Shown one piece after another: positions 19,910-29,528 of a stretch of DNA of 38,869 nt (positions within the stretch are counted from its first letter, which is position 1; each line of letters starts with the position of its first letter). The DNA comes from an uncultured Pelagibacteraceae bacterium (GTDB lineage Bacteria; Pseudomonadota; Alphaproteobacteria; Pelagibacterales; Pelagibacteraceae). The stretch is from contig CACFJT010000013.1 of the NCBI GenBank assembly GCA_902566705.1, forward strand, positions 1 through 38,869, written 5' to 3'. A program made the translations under genes and the position numbers. The notes below the pieces were generated by a model. That model saw only the letters and a program-made list of their open reading frames with translations. It was not told the DNA's origin and searched no databases.

Positions 19910-21595
19910 TTAATTATAAATAGACTCAATTTTAGGCATTAACCGTAAAAGCTCTTTCGTATATTCATGGTCGGGTTTTAAAAATAAATCCTCAGTGTTT
20001 GAAACCTCACACAATTTGCCATCTTTTAAGACTCCAATCCTATCGCACATTTGTCTAACAACCGGTAGGTCATGGCTAATAAATAAAATTGTTAAATTTA
20101 ATTGTTCTTGCAGATCTTTAAGTAAATTTAATATTTGGGCTTGTATACTTACATCCAAAGCAGATGTAGGTTCGTCACAAACCAAAAGTCGTGGTTGTGT
20201 GGCGAGCGCTCTTGCAATTGATATTCTCTGTCTCTGTCCTCCTGAAAATTCATGTGGATATCGATCTGCAGAATTTTGAGTTAATTCTACAGATTCGAGT
20301 AAGTCATAAATATAATTATTTAAATCTATATTTGATATGGATGGGTTGTGAAGTGTAATTGGTTCTGCAATTATATCTTTTACTTTTAATCTTCCATTTA
20401 ATGAAGAATAAGGGTCTTGAAATATCATTTGAATTTGTTTTCTAAATTTCATCAATTCAAATCTTTGTTTTATTTTTGTAATACACACGTTGTCAAAGAA
20501 GATATCTCCAGAAGTAGGTTTAAATAAATTAACAATCATTTTTGCAATTGTAGATTTTCCACTTCCACTTTCTCCCACTAAGCCAAAAGACTCACCTTCT
20601 TTTATGTCAAAAGAAACATCATTAACAGCCATCACAGAATTTTTAGAACTTTCTGTAAAAAAATTATCATCAAAACTTTTACTCAAATTTTTTATCTCAA
20701 CTAAATCTTGATTTATTATTCTTTTTTTTTTTGTCCATCTATTTAATATTTTGATATTATTTTCTATTTTGTCACTATTTTTTTTTTCAACTATTACAAA
20801 TCTTGAAATTTTTTTGTCAGTTGGTGGAACAGAACTTACTAAACTTTTCGTATAATTTTCTTGTGGTTTAGTTAATATTTTTTTGGTTTCACCAATTTCA
20901 ACTAAATTGCCACTTTTCATAACTGCAACTCGGTCTGCAGTTTCAGCTATAACCCCCATGTCATGAGTAATTAAGATGACCGCAAGGTTTCTTTCTTTTG
21001 TTAATTTTTTAATTAGTTCTAAAATCTGAGATTGAATTGACACATCTAATGCTGTTGTTGGTTCATCTGCAATTAATAATTCTGGTTCGCAACATAGAGC
21101 TAAAGAAATTACTACTCTCTGTCTCATTCCACCTGAGAATTGGTGAGGATAATTATCAAATCTTGTCTCCGCATCTTTTATACCAACCTCTTTTAATAAA
21201 TTTATTGATTTATTTTTTGCTTCTTCTTTGCTTAATTTAAGGTGAGTTTGAATTGTTTCAATTAACTGTTCACCTACTGTAAGAATTGGGTTAAGTGATG
21301 TTTGAGGATCTTGAAATATCAATCCAATTTTATTTCCCCTGTATTTAACAATGCTTTCAGAATTTTCATGAATGTTAAGATCACCTAAAATAACTGATCC
21401 ACTAGATACCTTACCTGGCTCATCAATTAAATTTATAATAGCGTTTCCTACTGTACTTTTTCCTGATCCAGACTCTCCAACTAATCCTAAAATCTCTCCT
21501 TTATTAACCTCAATATTCACATTCTTAGCAGCACGAACTATTTCTTTTCTCATTTGATAATCAACACTAAGATTATTTACTTTTAAAAATGTCAT
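19910..21595 (-). CDS. Dipeptide/oligopeptide ABC transporter, fused double ATPase (DppD-DppF type)
   Basis: 561 aa containing two complete ABC domains. Domain 1 has GESGSGKST near residue 40, FSGGMRQR near 155 and LLIADEPTTALD. Domain 2 has a second GESGSGKST near 340, FSGGQRQRI near 455 and LLVCDEPTSALD. A short oligopeptide-ABC C-terminal segment follows domain 1 (NYTKSLVSSVPP) and another ends the protein (YTKELLRLMP). The fusion replaces separate DppD and DppF. The ATG at 21595 overlaps the dppC stop by 4 bp; an upstream in-frame extension to 21631 is rejected. Confidence 0.93.
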   Translation of the reverse strand: MTFLKVNNLSVDYQMRKEIVRAAKNVNIEVNKGEILGLVGESGSGKSTVGNAIINLIDEPGKVSSGSVILGDLNIHENSESIVKYRGNKIGLIFQDPQTSLNPILTVGEQLIETIQTHLKLSKEEAKNKSINLLKEVGIKDAETRFDNYPHQFSGGMRQRVVISLALCCEPELLIADEPTTALDVSIQSQILELIKKLTKERNLAVILITHDMGVIAETADRVAVMKSGNLVEIGETKKILTKPQENYTKSLVSSVPPTDKKISRFVIVEKKNSDKIENNIKILNRWTKKKRIINQDLVEIKNLSKSFDDNFFTESSKNSVMAVNDVSFDIKEGESFGLVGESGSGKSTIAKMIVNLFKPTSGDIFFDNVCITKIKQRFELMKFRKQIQMIFQDPYSSLNGRLKVKDIIAEPITLHNPSISNIDLNNYIYDLLESVELTQNSADRYPHEFSGGQRQRISIARALATQPRLLVCDEPTSALDVSIQAQILNLLKDLQEQLNLTILFISHDLPVVRQMCDRIGVLKDGKLCEVSNTEDLFLKPDHEYTKELLRLMPKIESIYN

Positions 21596-22530
21596 TTTTT
21601 TAATTTTGGATTTAAAGTGTCTCTCATCCAATCCCCTAATAAATTAATTGAAAATGCTAAAATAACTAAGAAAATTGCTGGAAAAAAAGTTATCCACCAT
21701 TCTCCTGAAAATAAAAAGTCATTACCAAGTCGTATCAATGTCCCTAAAGAAGGTGTTGTCGGAGGTACACCAACTCCTAAAAAACTTAAAGTAGACTCAG
21801 CTAAAATAGCAAGAGCTAAACCAATAGTTCCAATTACTAACACTGGTCTTAAAATATTTGGTAAAATATGTTTAAACATAATAATTATATTAGAAACCCC
21901 GATTATTGTTGATGCTGAAACATAGTCTTTATTTTTTTCAACTAAAGTTGCAGCTCTAGAAACTCTAGCAAATTGTGGCCACTCTGAAATCCCGATTGCA
22001 AATATTAAAACATAAATTGCCATTTCATCATGCATTTCTCTCGAGATTAATCCTCTTGCTATTCCATCAACCAACAATGCCATCAAAATACTTGGTACTG
22101 TTAACTGAACATCGGTTAGCCTCATTACTATCATTTCATATTTTCCCCCAAAAAATCCTGCTGTTAATCCCAATCCAACTCCAAGAATTAAGCTAAAAAT
22201 TATCGCAGAAAAACCTACTATTAAAGAAATTCTACATCCATACAAAATTGTTGATAACATATCTCTTCCTTGTCCATCAGTACCTAAAATAAATTTAGCA
22301 AGACCCTCCTCTGTCCATGAAGGTGGTGTGAATGCATCCATCAATGATAGAGAAGATGGATCAAAAGGATTGTAAGGAGTAATAAGCTCAACAAAAAAAG
22401 AACAGAAAAAAATTATAAGCAAGATAGTAGATGATACAATGGCTGTAGGTGATTTAATAAAGCTATGATAAATATCACTATCTTTTATTCTTTCCCAGGT
22501 ACCTAAAGTTTTATTATCCACTTGTATCAT
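21592..22530 (-). CDS. dppC: Peptide-type ABC transporter permease DppC
   Basis: 312 aa. The N-terminal OppC-type helix is near residues 30-52, LGTDGQGRDMLSTILYGCRISLIVG is the DppC/OppC hallmark, and the coupling loop EKNKDYVSASTIIGVSNIIIMFKHILPNIL is near 197-226. It forms the inner-membrane channel with DppB. It overlaps the dppB stop by 17 bp. Peptides are the usual substrates of the family, but nickel or sugar substrates occur. Confidence 0.92.
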   Translation of the reverse strand: MIQVDNKTLGTWERIKDSDIYHSFIKSPTAIVSSTILLIIFFCSFFVELITPYNPFDPSSLSLMDAFTPPSWTEEGLAKFILGTDGQGRDMLSTILYGCRISLIVGFSAIIFSLILGVGLGLTAGFFGGKYEMIVMRLTDVQLTVPSILMALLVDGIARGLISREMHDEMAIYVLIFAIGISEWPQFARVSRAATLVEKNKDYVSASTIIGVSNIIIMFKHILPNILRPVLVIGTIGLALAILAESTLSFLGVGVPPTTPSLGTLIRLGNDFLFSGEWWITFFPAIFLVILAFSINLLGDWMRDTLNPKLKK

Positions 22531-23497
22531 CTCCTTTAACTCTTATTCTTGGATCAATTAAATAATAAAGAATATCAACTATAAAATTTATCATCACGAA
22601 GACAAAAGCTATAAAAACTAAATAAGCTGACATGATTGGTATATCTACGAATTGAACTGCTTGAATAAATAAGAATCCCATGCCAGGCCATTGAAAAACA
22701 GTTTCAGTAATAATTGAAAACGCAATTAGAGTTCCAATATTTATTCCTGCTATAGTTATTACTGGTATCAATCCATTTTTTAATGCATGTTTGTATTTAA
22801 TACTATTTTCACTAATACCTCGAGCACGCGCAAATTTAATATAATCTGTTTGTAATATTTCCATCATCTCTGCTCGGACAAGTCTGATTATATAAGTCAT
22901 TTGGAAAAGGCTTAATGTTACAGAAGGGAGTATGATTGCTTTTAGTCCTGAAACCGTTAGAAAACCAGTAGTCCAAAAACCTAAATCAACAACTTCTCCT
23001 CTTCCAAAAGAGGGTAATATTCCTAAGATTACCGCAAACAGATATATAAATAATATACCAATTACAAATGTGGGGAGTGAAACCCCCAACAAAGAGATGG
23101 CTAAAACAAAATCACTTAAAAAACCTTCTCGATTTATACCTGTATAAACTCCCAATAACGTACCAGTTATGAGTGCAATTAGTGCTGAAATAACCACAAG
23201 TTCAATAGTTGCAGGCAATCTTTCAACTATTAATTCTGAAACAGGTCTTCTTAATTGATATGAAATTCCAAACTCACCCTTAGAAGCATTAACTATAAAT
23301 CTTGAAAACTGTACATGAATTGGATCCATTAAACCAAGTGTTTCTCTCAATTCTGCTCTTTCCTCATCAGAAGTTTCTTCTCCAACCATGTTATTGATTG
23401 GATCTCCAACAAAATTAAATAAAGAGAAAGACACAAAGGCGACTACCAACATCACCAAAGCAGATTGAAACAGCCTTTTAAAAAAATATTTTATCAA
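22514..23497 (-). CDS. dppB: Peptide-type ABC transporter permease DppB
   Basis: 327 aa, six-helix permease beginning MIKYFFKRLFQSALVMLVVAFVSF, with DPINNMVGEETSDEERAELRETLGLMDPI (periplasmic loop) and the coupling loop ILQTDYIKFARARGISENSIKYKHALKNGLIP near 220-251. The start is a TTG with no Shine-Dalgarno, 20 bases after a strong stem-loop; weak initiation would keep permease levels below those of the binding protein. The next in-frame ATG would cut the first membrane helix. Confidence 0.91.
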   Translation of the reverse strand: MIKYFFKRLFQSALVMLVVAFVSFSLFNFVGDPINNMVGEETSDEERAELRETLGLMDPIHVQFSRFIVNASKGEFGISYQLRRPVSELIVERLPATIELVVISALIALITGTLLGVYTGINREGFLSDFVLAISLLGVSLPTFVIGILFIYLFAVILGILPSFGRGEVVDLGFWTTGFLTVSGLKAIILPSVTLSLFQMTYIIRLVRAEMMEILQTDYIKFARARGISENSIKYKHALKNGLIPVITIAGINIGTLIAFSIITETVFQWPGMGFLFIQAVQFVDIPIMSAYLVFIAFVFVMINFIVDILYYLIDPRIRVKGDDTSG

Positions 23498-23516
23498 TTT
23501 GTGAAGGTTTAAATTT

Positions 23517-23546
23517 ACAAGCCCTTTAAAAATTTAAAGGGCTTGT
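23517..23546 (-). promoter_or_regulatory. Intergenic stem-loop between the peptide-binding gene and dppB
   Basis: A 14-bp perfect inverted repeat, ACAAGCCCTTTAAA against TTTAAAGGGCTTGT, with two bases between the arms. On the minus strand no T run follows, so it is not a textbook terminator. It may protect the upstream mRNA 3' end or attenuate. The position matches the hairpin between the liv binding protein and livH. Confidence 0.7.
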
Positions 23547-23558
23547 AATAATTTTTAA

Positions 23559-25121
23559 TTAGTTAAAACTAGCAGTTCTGAATAACGGTTCGTTATTCGG
23601 TCTGATAGGAACATTAACATTGCTTTTAGATGCCCAAGAAATTACTTGGTGATGTAAAGGAAGATAAGAAATATCATCTTTTACAATTTTCCAAGCTTTT
23701 GCAATTGCAGCATTTCTTTTATCTAAATTAACTTCACCTTCCATAACTCTAATTGCAGCATCAACATCAGCATTACTAAAGTTAACTTTGTTCCAGCTAG
23801 CGCCAGTTTCATATAGGTAATGGAAAACATAGTGACTATCTAAAGTTGGAACACCCCATCCTAGCATATAGAAATCGCCTTGATCATCTTTAAGCTCTTT
23901 GAAGTGTTTACTTTTAGTTTGAGCAAATAAGTTAACGTTAACTCCAATTTTACCCAACATTCCAACAACAGCAGTACATATTGCCTCATCGTTTACATAT
24001 CTGTCATTAGGACATCTAAGTTCAACGTCAAAACCATTAGGATAACCCGCATCAGCTAAAAGTTTTTTTGCAGCATTAACATCGTAAGGTAATCTTTTAT
24101 CAAGATCAGCTGTATATCCATTTACACCTGGGAAAGTTATAATTCCTGCTGGTTCACTTAAACCTCTCATAACTTTTTTCTTGATCGCTTCAATATCAAT
24201 TGCTTGATACAGAGCTTGTCTTACTTCTTTTTTCTTAAATGGATTATCACCTGTATTACCAGTTCTTAATTTGTCAGCTGCTTGATCCATACCTAAGAAA
24301 ATTGTTCTCATTTGAGCTGTGCTTTCAACTTTGTGACCTGAAGAGGATCCAATTCTTTTTAAGTCTTGAACAGGAGCATCAGTAACTATATCAATTTCAC
24401 CAGATAATAAAGCTGCTACTCTTGTGGCTGCATTTTTAATAGGCATTAATTCAATTTGAGTTACTTTTTTGTCCTTCATTTCACCCCACCAATGTTTATT
24501 TCTTTTAAACACTGTCTTGGTGTTAGGCTCTCTTAAAGTTATTTTGAAAGGACCAGTTCCCATAGCATTAGTAGCAGAGAAAGTTTCTTGTCCTGCATCC
24601 CAATTTTGTGGAGACATTGCAAAGTTTTTCTCTGACCAAGCTTTAGACATTATAAAAATATTAGACAATTGGTTCAAAAGAATAGGGTTTGGTTTACTCG
24701 TTGTAATTTTAACAGCATAATCACCAACCGCTTCAACATTTGAAATTGTGCTAATGTATTCTTTAAAATCAGATGTTCTTTGCTTAGCTCTTAATATGCT
24801 AAAAACAACATCTGCAGATGTCATTCCAGAGCCGTCTGAAAATTTAGCATCTTCTCTTAAAGTAAAAATCCAAGTATTTGGATCAGTAGCTTTCCATTTT
24901 GTTGCTAAAGCAGGCCCTATTTTCATGTCCAAGCCTCTTTGAACTAGAGCTTCATAAACTTGTCTAGATACTTGAGTAGTTGGACCCTCATTTTGCGCAT
25001 GTGGATCTAGTGTTAAACTGTCTCCCTGCATAGACCATTTAATAGTTTTTGCCCATGCTGAAGAAAATCCGAATACTAGAACTAATGACAATAGTATTCT
25101 TACTATATTTTTAGTCTTCAT
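23559..25121 (-). CDS. Periplasmic peptide-type substrate-binding protein (SBP_bac_5 family)
   Basis: 520 aa. Signal peptide about residues 1-24 (MKTKNIVRILLSLVLVFGF, cleavage after SSAWA). The mature part has the family start QGDSLTLDPHAQNEGP, VYEALVQRG, WIFTLREDAKFSDGSGMTSADVVFS and GTGPFKI. It delivers substrate to DppBC. The first gene of the operon, with a GAGGGG ribosome site before the ATG. Substrate not determinable; dipeptides, oligopeptides or other ligands are all possible. Confidence 0.93.
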   Translation of the reverse strand: MKTKNIVRILLSLVLVFGFSSAWAKTIKWSMQGDSLTLDPHAQNEGPTTQVSRQVYEALVQRGLDMKIGPALATKWKATDPNTWIFTLREDAKFSDGSGMTSADVVFSILRAKQRTSDFKEYISTISNVEAVGDYAVKITTSKPNPILLNQLSNIFIMSKAWSEKNFAMSPQNWDAGQETFSATNAMGTGPFKITLREPNTKTVFKRNKHWWGEMKDKKVTQIELMPIKNAATRVAALLSGEIDIVTDAPVQDLKRIGSSSGHKVESTAQMRTIFLGMDQAADKLRTGNTGDNPFKKKEVRQALYQAIDIEAIKKKVMRGLSEPAGIITFPGVNGYTADLDKRLPYDVNAAKKLLADAGYPNGFDVELRCPNDRYVNDEAICTAVVGMLGKIGVNVNLFAQTKSKHFKELKDDQGDFYMLGWGVPTLDSHYVFHYLYETGASWNKVNFSNADVDAAIRVMEGEVNLDKRNAAIAKAWKIVKDDISYLPLHHQVISWASKSNVNVPIRPNNEPLFRTASFN

Positions 25122-25173
25122 TATTCCCCTCGTTTATTAAATTTATTTAAAAAAGTATAAGTGAAATAATTGA

Positions 25174-25179
25174 ATTATA
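25174..25179 (-). promoter_or_regulatory. Candidate -10 box for the dpp-type operon
   Basis: A perfect TATAAT on the minus strand 53 bp before the binding-protein ATG. The -35 match (TTTTAT at 17 bp) is poor. It lies between this operon and the end of ilvC. Confidence 0.45.
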
Positions 25180-25203
25180 GTAGCAATAATTTACTGATAA
25201 AAT

Positions 25204-26244
<1,041 letters not shown>

Positions 26245-26793
26245 TTAATTAAATATTTTAGCACCCCTAGTCATTGCTACTGCCCCAGTTCTTGAAGTAC
26301 TAATAAGTCCTAAGGGCTTTAATTTTTTATTCATTTTATCAATTTCTCTTCTAAGAGCAGTTATTTGAATTACTGCTGAAGTTTTTGTTTCATCTAATAT
26401 TACGGGATTAAACTTTTTACAAGCATTTAAGCATTTTTCAATTTTATTTCTTTTTCCCACAACTTTAAATAAGGCCATTTCTTTAAAAATTACGCCTTTA
26501 TCCTCTCTTTTAAATTCAGCAACTTTATGAACAGGCACTAACTTTGTTAATTGGAGTCTTATTTGATCAATTACTTGAGGTGTTCCAGTGGTAACAATTG
26601 TTATTCTTGAAATATTTTTAACCGCATCAACCTCTGCAACAGCTAACGACTCAATATTATATCCTCTTCCTGAAAACAGACCTACTACTCTTGCAAGAAC
26701 TCCAGCCTCATTATCTACCCATACTACGAAAATATATGTATCTGGTTTTTGTTTCTTCGTAGGTATGCTGTAAGCTGACTTTGATTTAGGCAT
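26245..26793 (-). CDS. ilvH: Acetolactate synthase small (regulatory) subunit
   Basis: 182 aa. N-terminal ACT domain opening YIFVVWVDNEAGVLARVVGLFSGRGYNIESL near residues 20-50, then the C-terminal ALS small-subunit domain (KEMALFKVVGKR onward). It activates the large subunit and confers valine feedback control. It lies 5 bp after ilvB. It keeps the Asn of GVLARV...GYNIESL that forms the valine site in characterised homologues. Confidence 0.96.
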   Translation of the reverse strand: MPKSKSAYSIPTKKQKPDTYIFVVWVDNEAGVLARVVGLFSGRGYNIESLAVAEVDAVKNISRITIVTTGTPQVIDQIRLQLTKLVPVHKVAEFKREDKGVIFKEMALFKVVGKRNKIEKCLNACKKFNPVILDETKTSAVIQITALRREIDKMNKKLKPLGLISTSRTGAVAMTRGAKIFN

Positions 26794-26798
26794 TATGA

Positions 26799-28565
26799 TT
26801 ATACTAAAGCTTTGCCTTTTCCTTTGATTTTATTTTCCTCTTGATCATTTGGGCCTAAAATCATTTGGTTATGAGGTTTTCCAGATGGTATCATTGGGAA
26901 ACAATTCTCGTTAGGATCGACATGACAATCAAATATAACAGGTCCATCATAATCAATCATTTCTTGAATTTTGTAATCCAGATCAGATGGATTGTCAGCT
27001 TTAATTCCTTTACAACCATAAGCTTCTGCCATTTTCATAAAATTAGGTAATGCTTCTGAATAACTTTCAGAATAATTTTTTTCATGCAGTAATTCCTGCC
27101 ACTGTCTTACCATTCCCATATATTGGTTATTTAAAATAAATATTTTTACTGGGAGATTATATTGAACTGCTGTAGACATTTCTTGCATTGTCATTAAAAC
27201 TGAAGCTTCTCCAGCAATATCAATTACTAATTTTTCAGGATGAGCAATTTGTACTCCAACAGCTGCCGGCAATCCATATCCCATAGTGCCTAAGCCACCA
27301 GATGTCATCCATCTATTTGGTTTATTAAACTTATAATGCTGAGCAGCCCACATTTGATGTTGCCCAACCTCAGTAGTTACATAAGTATCTTTATTCTTAG
27401 TTAATTCATAAAGCCTTTGGACAGCATATTGTGGTTTAATACTTTCATCACTATTAACAAAATTTAAGGAATTTTTTCCCCTCCATTTTTCAATTTTTTC
27501 CCACCATTTAGCAATATTTGATTTGTTTGACTTGCTATGACCATTTTTATTTTTAATAATTGTTTTATTAATTTTACTAATTACACTCGACACATCACCA
27601 ACTATTGCAAGGTCGACCTTGATAATTTTATTTATTGAAGATGGATCAATATCGATATGAACTTTTTTTGAATTTGGTGAAAACTCATCTATTTTTCCAG
27701 TAATACGATCATCAAATCTTGCACCAATGTTAATTAATAAATCACAATCATGCATTGCATTATTTGCCTCATAAGTGCCATGCATTCCAAGCATTCCCAA
27801 AAATTGACTATCATCTCCAGGGTAAGCACCCAAACCTTGAAGAGTAGAAGTAATTGGAAAACCAGTTAAATCCACAAATTCTCTCAAAGCCTGGCTTGCC
27901 TTTGGTCCTGAGTTAATCACTCCTCCACCACTATAGATGATTGGTTTTTTTGCTTTGCTTAAAAGTTTTACTAATTCATCAATCTGATCTTGGGAAAATT
28001 TATTATGCGATTTTCCATTCAATTTTTTTTCTTTATTTGGTTTTTTATATTTTGTTTTAGCAAACTGAACATCTTTTGGAATATCAACTAAAACCGGTCC
28101 AGGTCTTCCAGTTGTTGCAACTGTAAAAGCTTCATGCATAACTTTTGAAAGATCATTTATATCTTTAACTAACCAATTGTGTTTAGTACATGGTCTTGTA
28201 ATTCCTGTAGTATCACATTCTTGAAATGCATCAGTTCCAATTAAATGTGTCGGAACCTGACCAGAAATACAAACCAATGGAACAGAGTCCATATAAGCAT
28301 CGGTTAAAGCAGTTACAACATTTGTAGCTCCAGGACCTGAAGTAACCAAAATTACTCCTGGTTTTCCAGATGATCTTGCATACCCTTCGGCTGCATGGCC
28401 AGCTCCTTGTTCGTGTCTAACTAAAATATGTTTTATAGAAGGATGATTTTTTAATTCATCATAAATTGGTAATACTGCACCACCTGGATAACCAAAGATA
28501 TGCTCTACCTTTTGGTCTTCAAGACATTTAAATACAATTTCTGCTCCAGTAAATAATTTTGGCAT
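26799..28565 (-). CDS. ilvB: Acetolactate synthase large (catalytic) subunit
   Basis: 588 aa. ThDP enzyme with the catalytic Glu in VRHEQGAGHAAEGYAR near residue 52, a central FAD domain, and the C-terminal ThDP/metal motif written IAGEASVLMTMQEMSTA ending in FILNNQYMGMVRQWQ. The usual GDG/GDA has Glu in place of Asp here, a conservative change at a metal-proximal site. It makes acetolactate and acetohydroxybutyrate. It lies 52 bp downstream of miaA, so it may be co-transcribed or have its own promoter. Confidence 0.96.
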   Translation of the reverse strand: MPKLFTGAEIVFKCLEDQKVEHIFGYPGGAVLPIYDELKNHPSIKHILVRHEQGAGHAAEGYARSSGKPGVILVTSGPGATNVVTALTDAYMDSVPLVCISGQVPTHLIGTDAFQECDTTGITRPCTKHNWLVKDINDLSKVMHEAFTVATTGRPGPVLVDIPKDVQFAKTKYKKPNKEKKLNGKSHNKFSQDQIDELVKLLSKAKKPIIYSGGGVINSGPKASQALREFVDLTGFPITSTLQGLGAYPGDDSQFLGMLGMHGTYEANNAMHDCDLLINIGARFDDRITGKIDEFSPNSKKVHIDIDPSSINKIIKVDLAIVGDVSSVISKINKTIIKNKNGHSKSNKSNIAKWWEKIEKWRGKNSLNFVNSDESIKPQYAVQRLYELTKNKDTYVTTEVGQHQMWAAQHYKFNKPNRWMTSGGLGTMGYGLPAAVGVQIAHPEKLVIDIAGEASVLMTMQEMSTAVQYNLPVKIFILNNQYMGMVRQWQELLHEKNYSESYSEALPNFMKMAEAYGCKGIKADNPSDLDYKIQEMIDYDGPVIFDCHVDPNENCFPMIPSGKPHNQMILGPNDQEENKIKGKGKALV

Positions 28566-28570
28566 TATGC

Positions 28571-28600
28571 AATCTAGCTGAAGTTGTGCTCATTGGTCAA
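28571..28600 (-). promoter_or_regulatory. Weak candidate promoter before ilvB
   Basis: On the minus strand, TTGACC and TAGATT are separated by 18 bp in the 52-bp gap after miaA. Transcription would begin almost at the ilvB ATG, giving a leaderless message. No Shine-Dalgarno is present, which is compatible with this but not proof. Confidence 0.22.
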
Positions 28601-28617
28601 GTTTTAGAATGAAAATT

Positions 28618-29526
28618 TTAAATTTTTTTTAAAAATTTATTTATGTCTTTTGGCTTTAACTTTATCCAGCTCATCATATTACCTCTAGCCCAAGTGCTTT
28701 GTCTTTTAGCGTATTGTCTAGTTTTTATGGCTATTTTTTCTTTTATTTGCTCTAAATCTTTTTTTTTATTTAAATAATGTTTAATCTCCATCACTCCTAT
28801 AGCCTTATTTACACTTTTATCTTTTCTAACCTTAAGTTTTATGAAATTTTTGACTTCATTTATTGCTCCATTTTCTATCATCTCTCCTGTTCTCAGATTA
28901 ATACGCTCTATTAATTCTTTTCGAGGGTAATCAATATAAACTTTAAAAAAATCAGTTTCTGAGTAGTTTGATTTTGTATTTTTAAACCATTCAAAAAGTG
29001 ATTTTTTGGTGAATTTTTTAACCTCATAGGCTCTAATAGATCTTTGAGAGTCTGTAGGATTTATTTTTCCTTCCAATGATGGGTCTAGTTTTAAAAGTTT
29101 TTCATAAAATTTCATTTGGCCAAGTTTTTTTTGTATTCCTCTTATTTGGTTTCTTAATTTTAACGAAATGTATGGTATTTTGACCAGACCATCAGTTAAT
29201 GCTTTGAAGTATAAACCTGTACCTCCAACAAGAATTGGTATTTTTCCTCTTTTTTTAACTTCTTTTATTTTTTTATTTACAAGTTTAAGCCAATCACCTG
29301 TAGAAAAGTTTTTTGTTACGTCATGAAAACCATATAAATGATGTCTGATTTTCTTGTATTTTTTTGGATCTGGTCTTGCAGACAAAATTTTGAGTTGTTT
29401 GTATATTTGCATGCTGTCAGCATTAATGATCTCTCCATCAATTTTCTTTGCAATTTTAATTGCAAGGCTTGATTTTCCTGATGCTGTAGGTCCTGATATT
29501 AGTATAATCTTGGATTTTAAATCCAT
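28618..29526 (-). CDS. miaA: tRNA dimethylallyltransferase
   Basis: 302 aa. P-loop GPTASGKSS near residues 13-21, DSMQIYKQLKILSARP near 37-52 (catalytic Asp and tRNA contact), GGTGLYFKAL near 101 and the C-terminal KTRQYAKRQSTWAR. It adds the dimethylallyl group to A37 of UNN-reading tRNAs. ATG at 29526 follows the degP stop by two bases; a TTG at 29532 is possible but less likely. Confidence 0.95.
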   Translation of the reverse strand: MDLKSKIILISGPTASGKSSLAIKIAKKIDGEIINADSMQIYKQLKILSARPDPKKYKKIRHHLYGFHDVTKNFSTGDWLKLVNKKIKEVKKRGKIPILVGGTGLYFKALTDGLVKIPYISLKLRNQIRGIQKKLGQMKFYEKLLKLDPSLEGKINPTDSQRSIRAYEVKKFTKKSLFEWFKNTKSNYSETDFFKVYIDYPRKELIERINLRTGEMIENGAINEVKNFIKLKVRKDKSVNKAIGVMEIKHYLNKKKDLEQIKEKIAIKTRQYAKRQSTWARGNMMSWIKLKPKDINKFLKKI

Positions 29527-29528
29527 TA

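Noticed and set aside
21596-21631. Extended start of the fused peptide ATPase
   Set aside because: The ATGA overlap with dppC at 21595 begins the conserved ABC fold.
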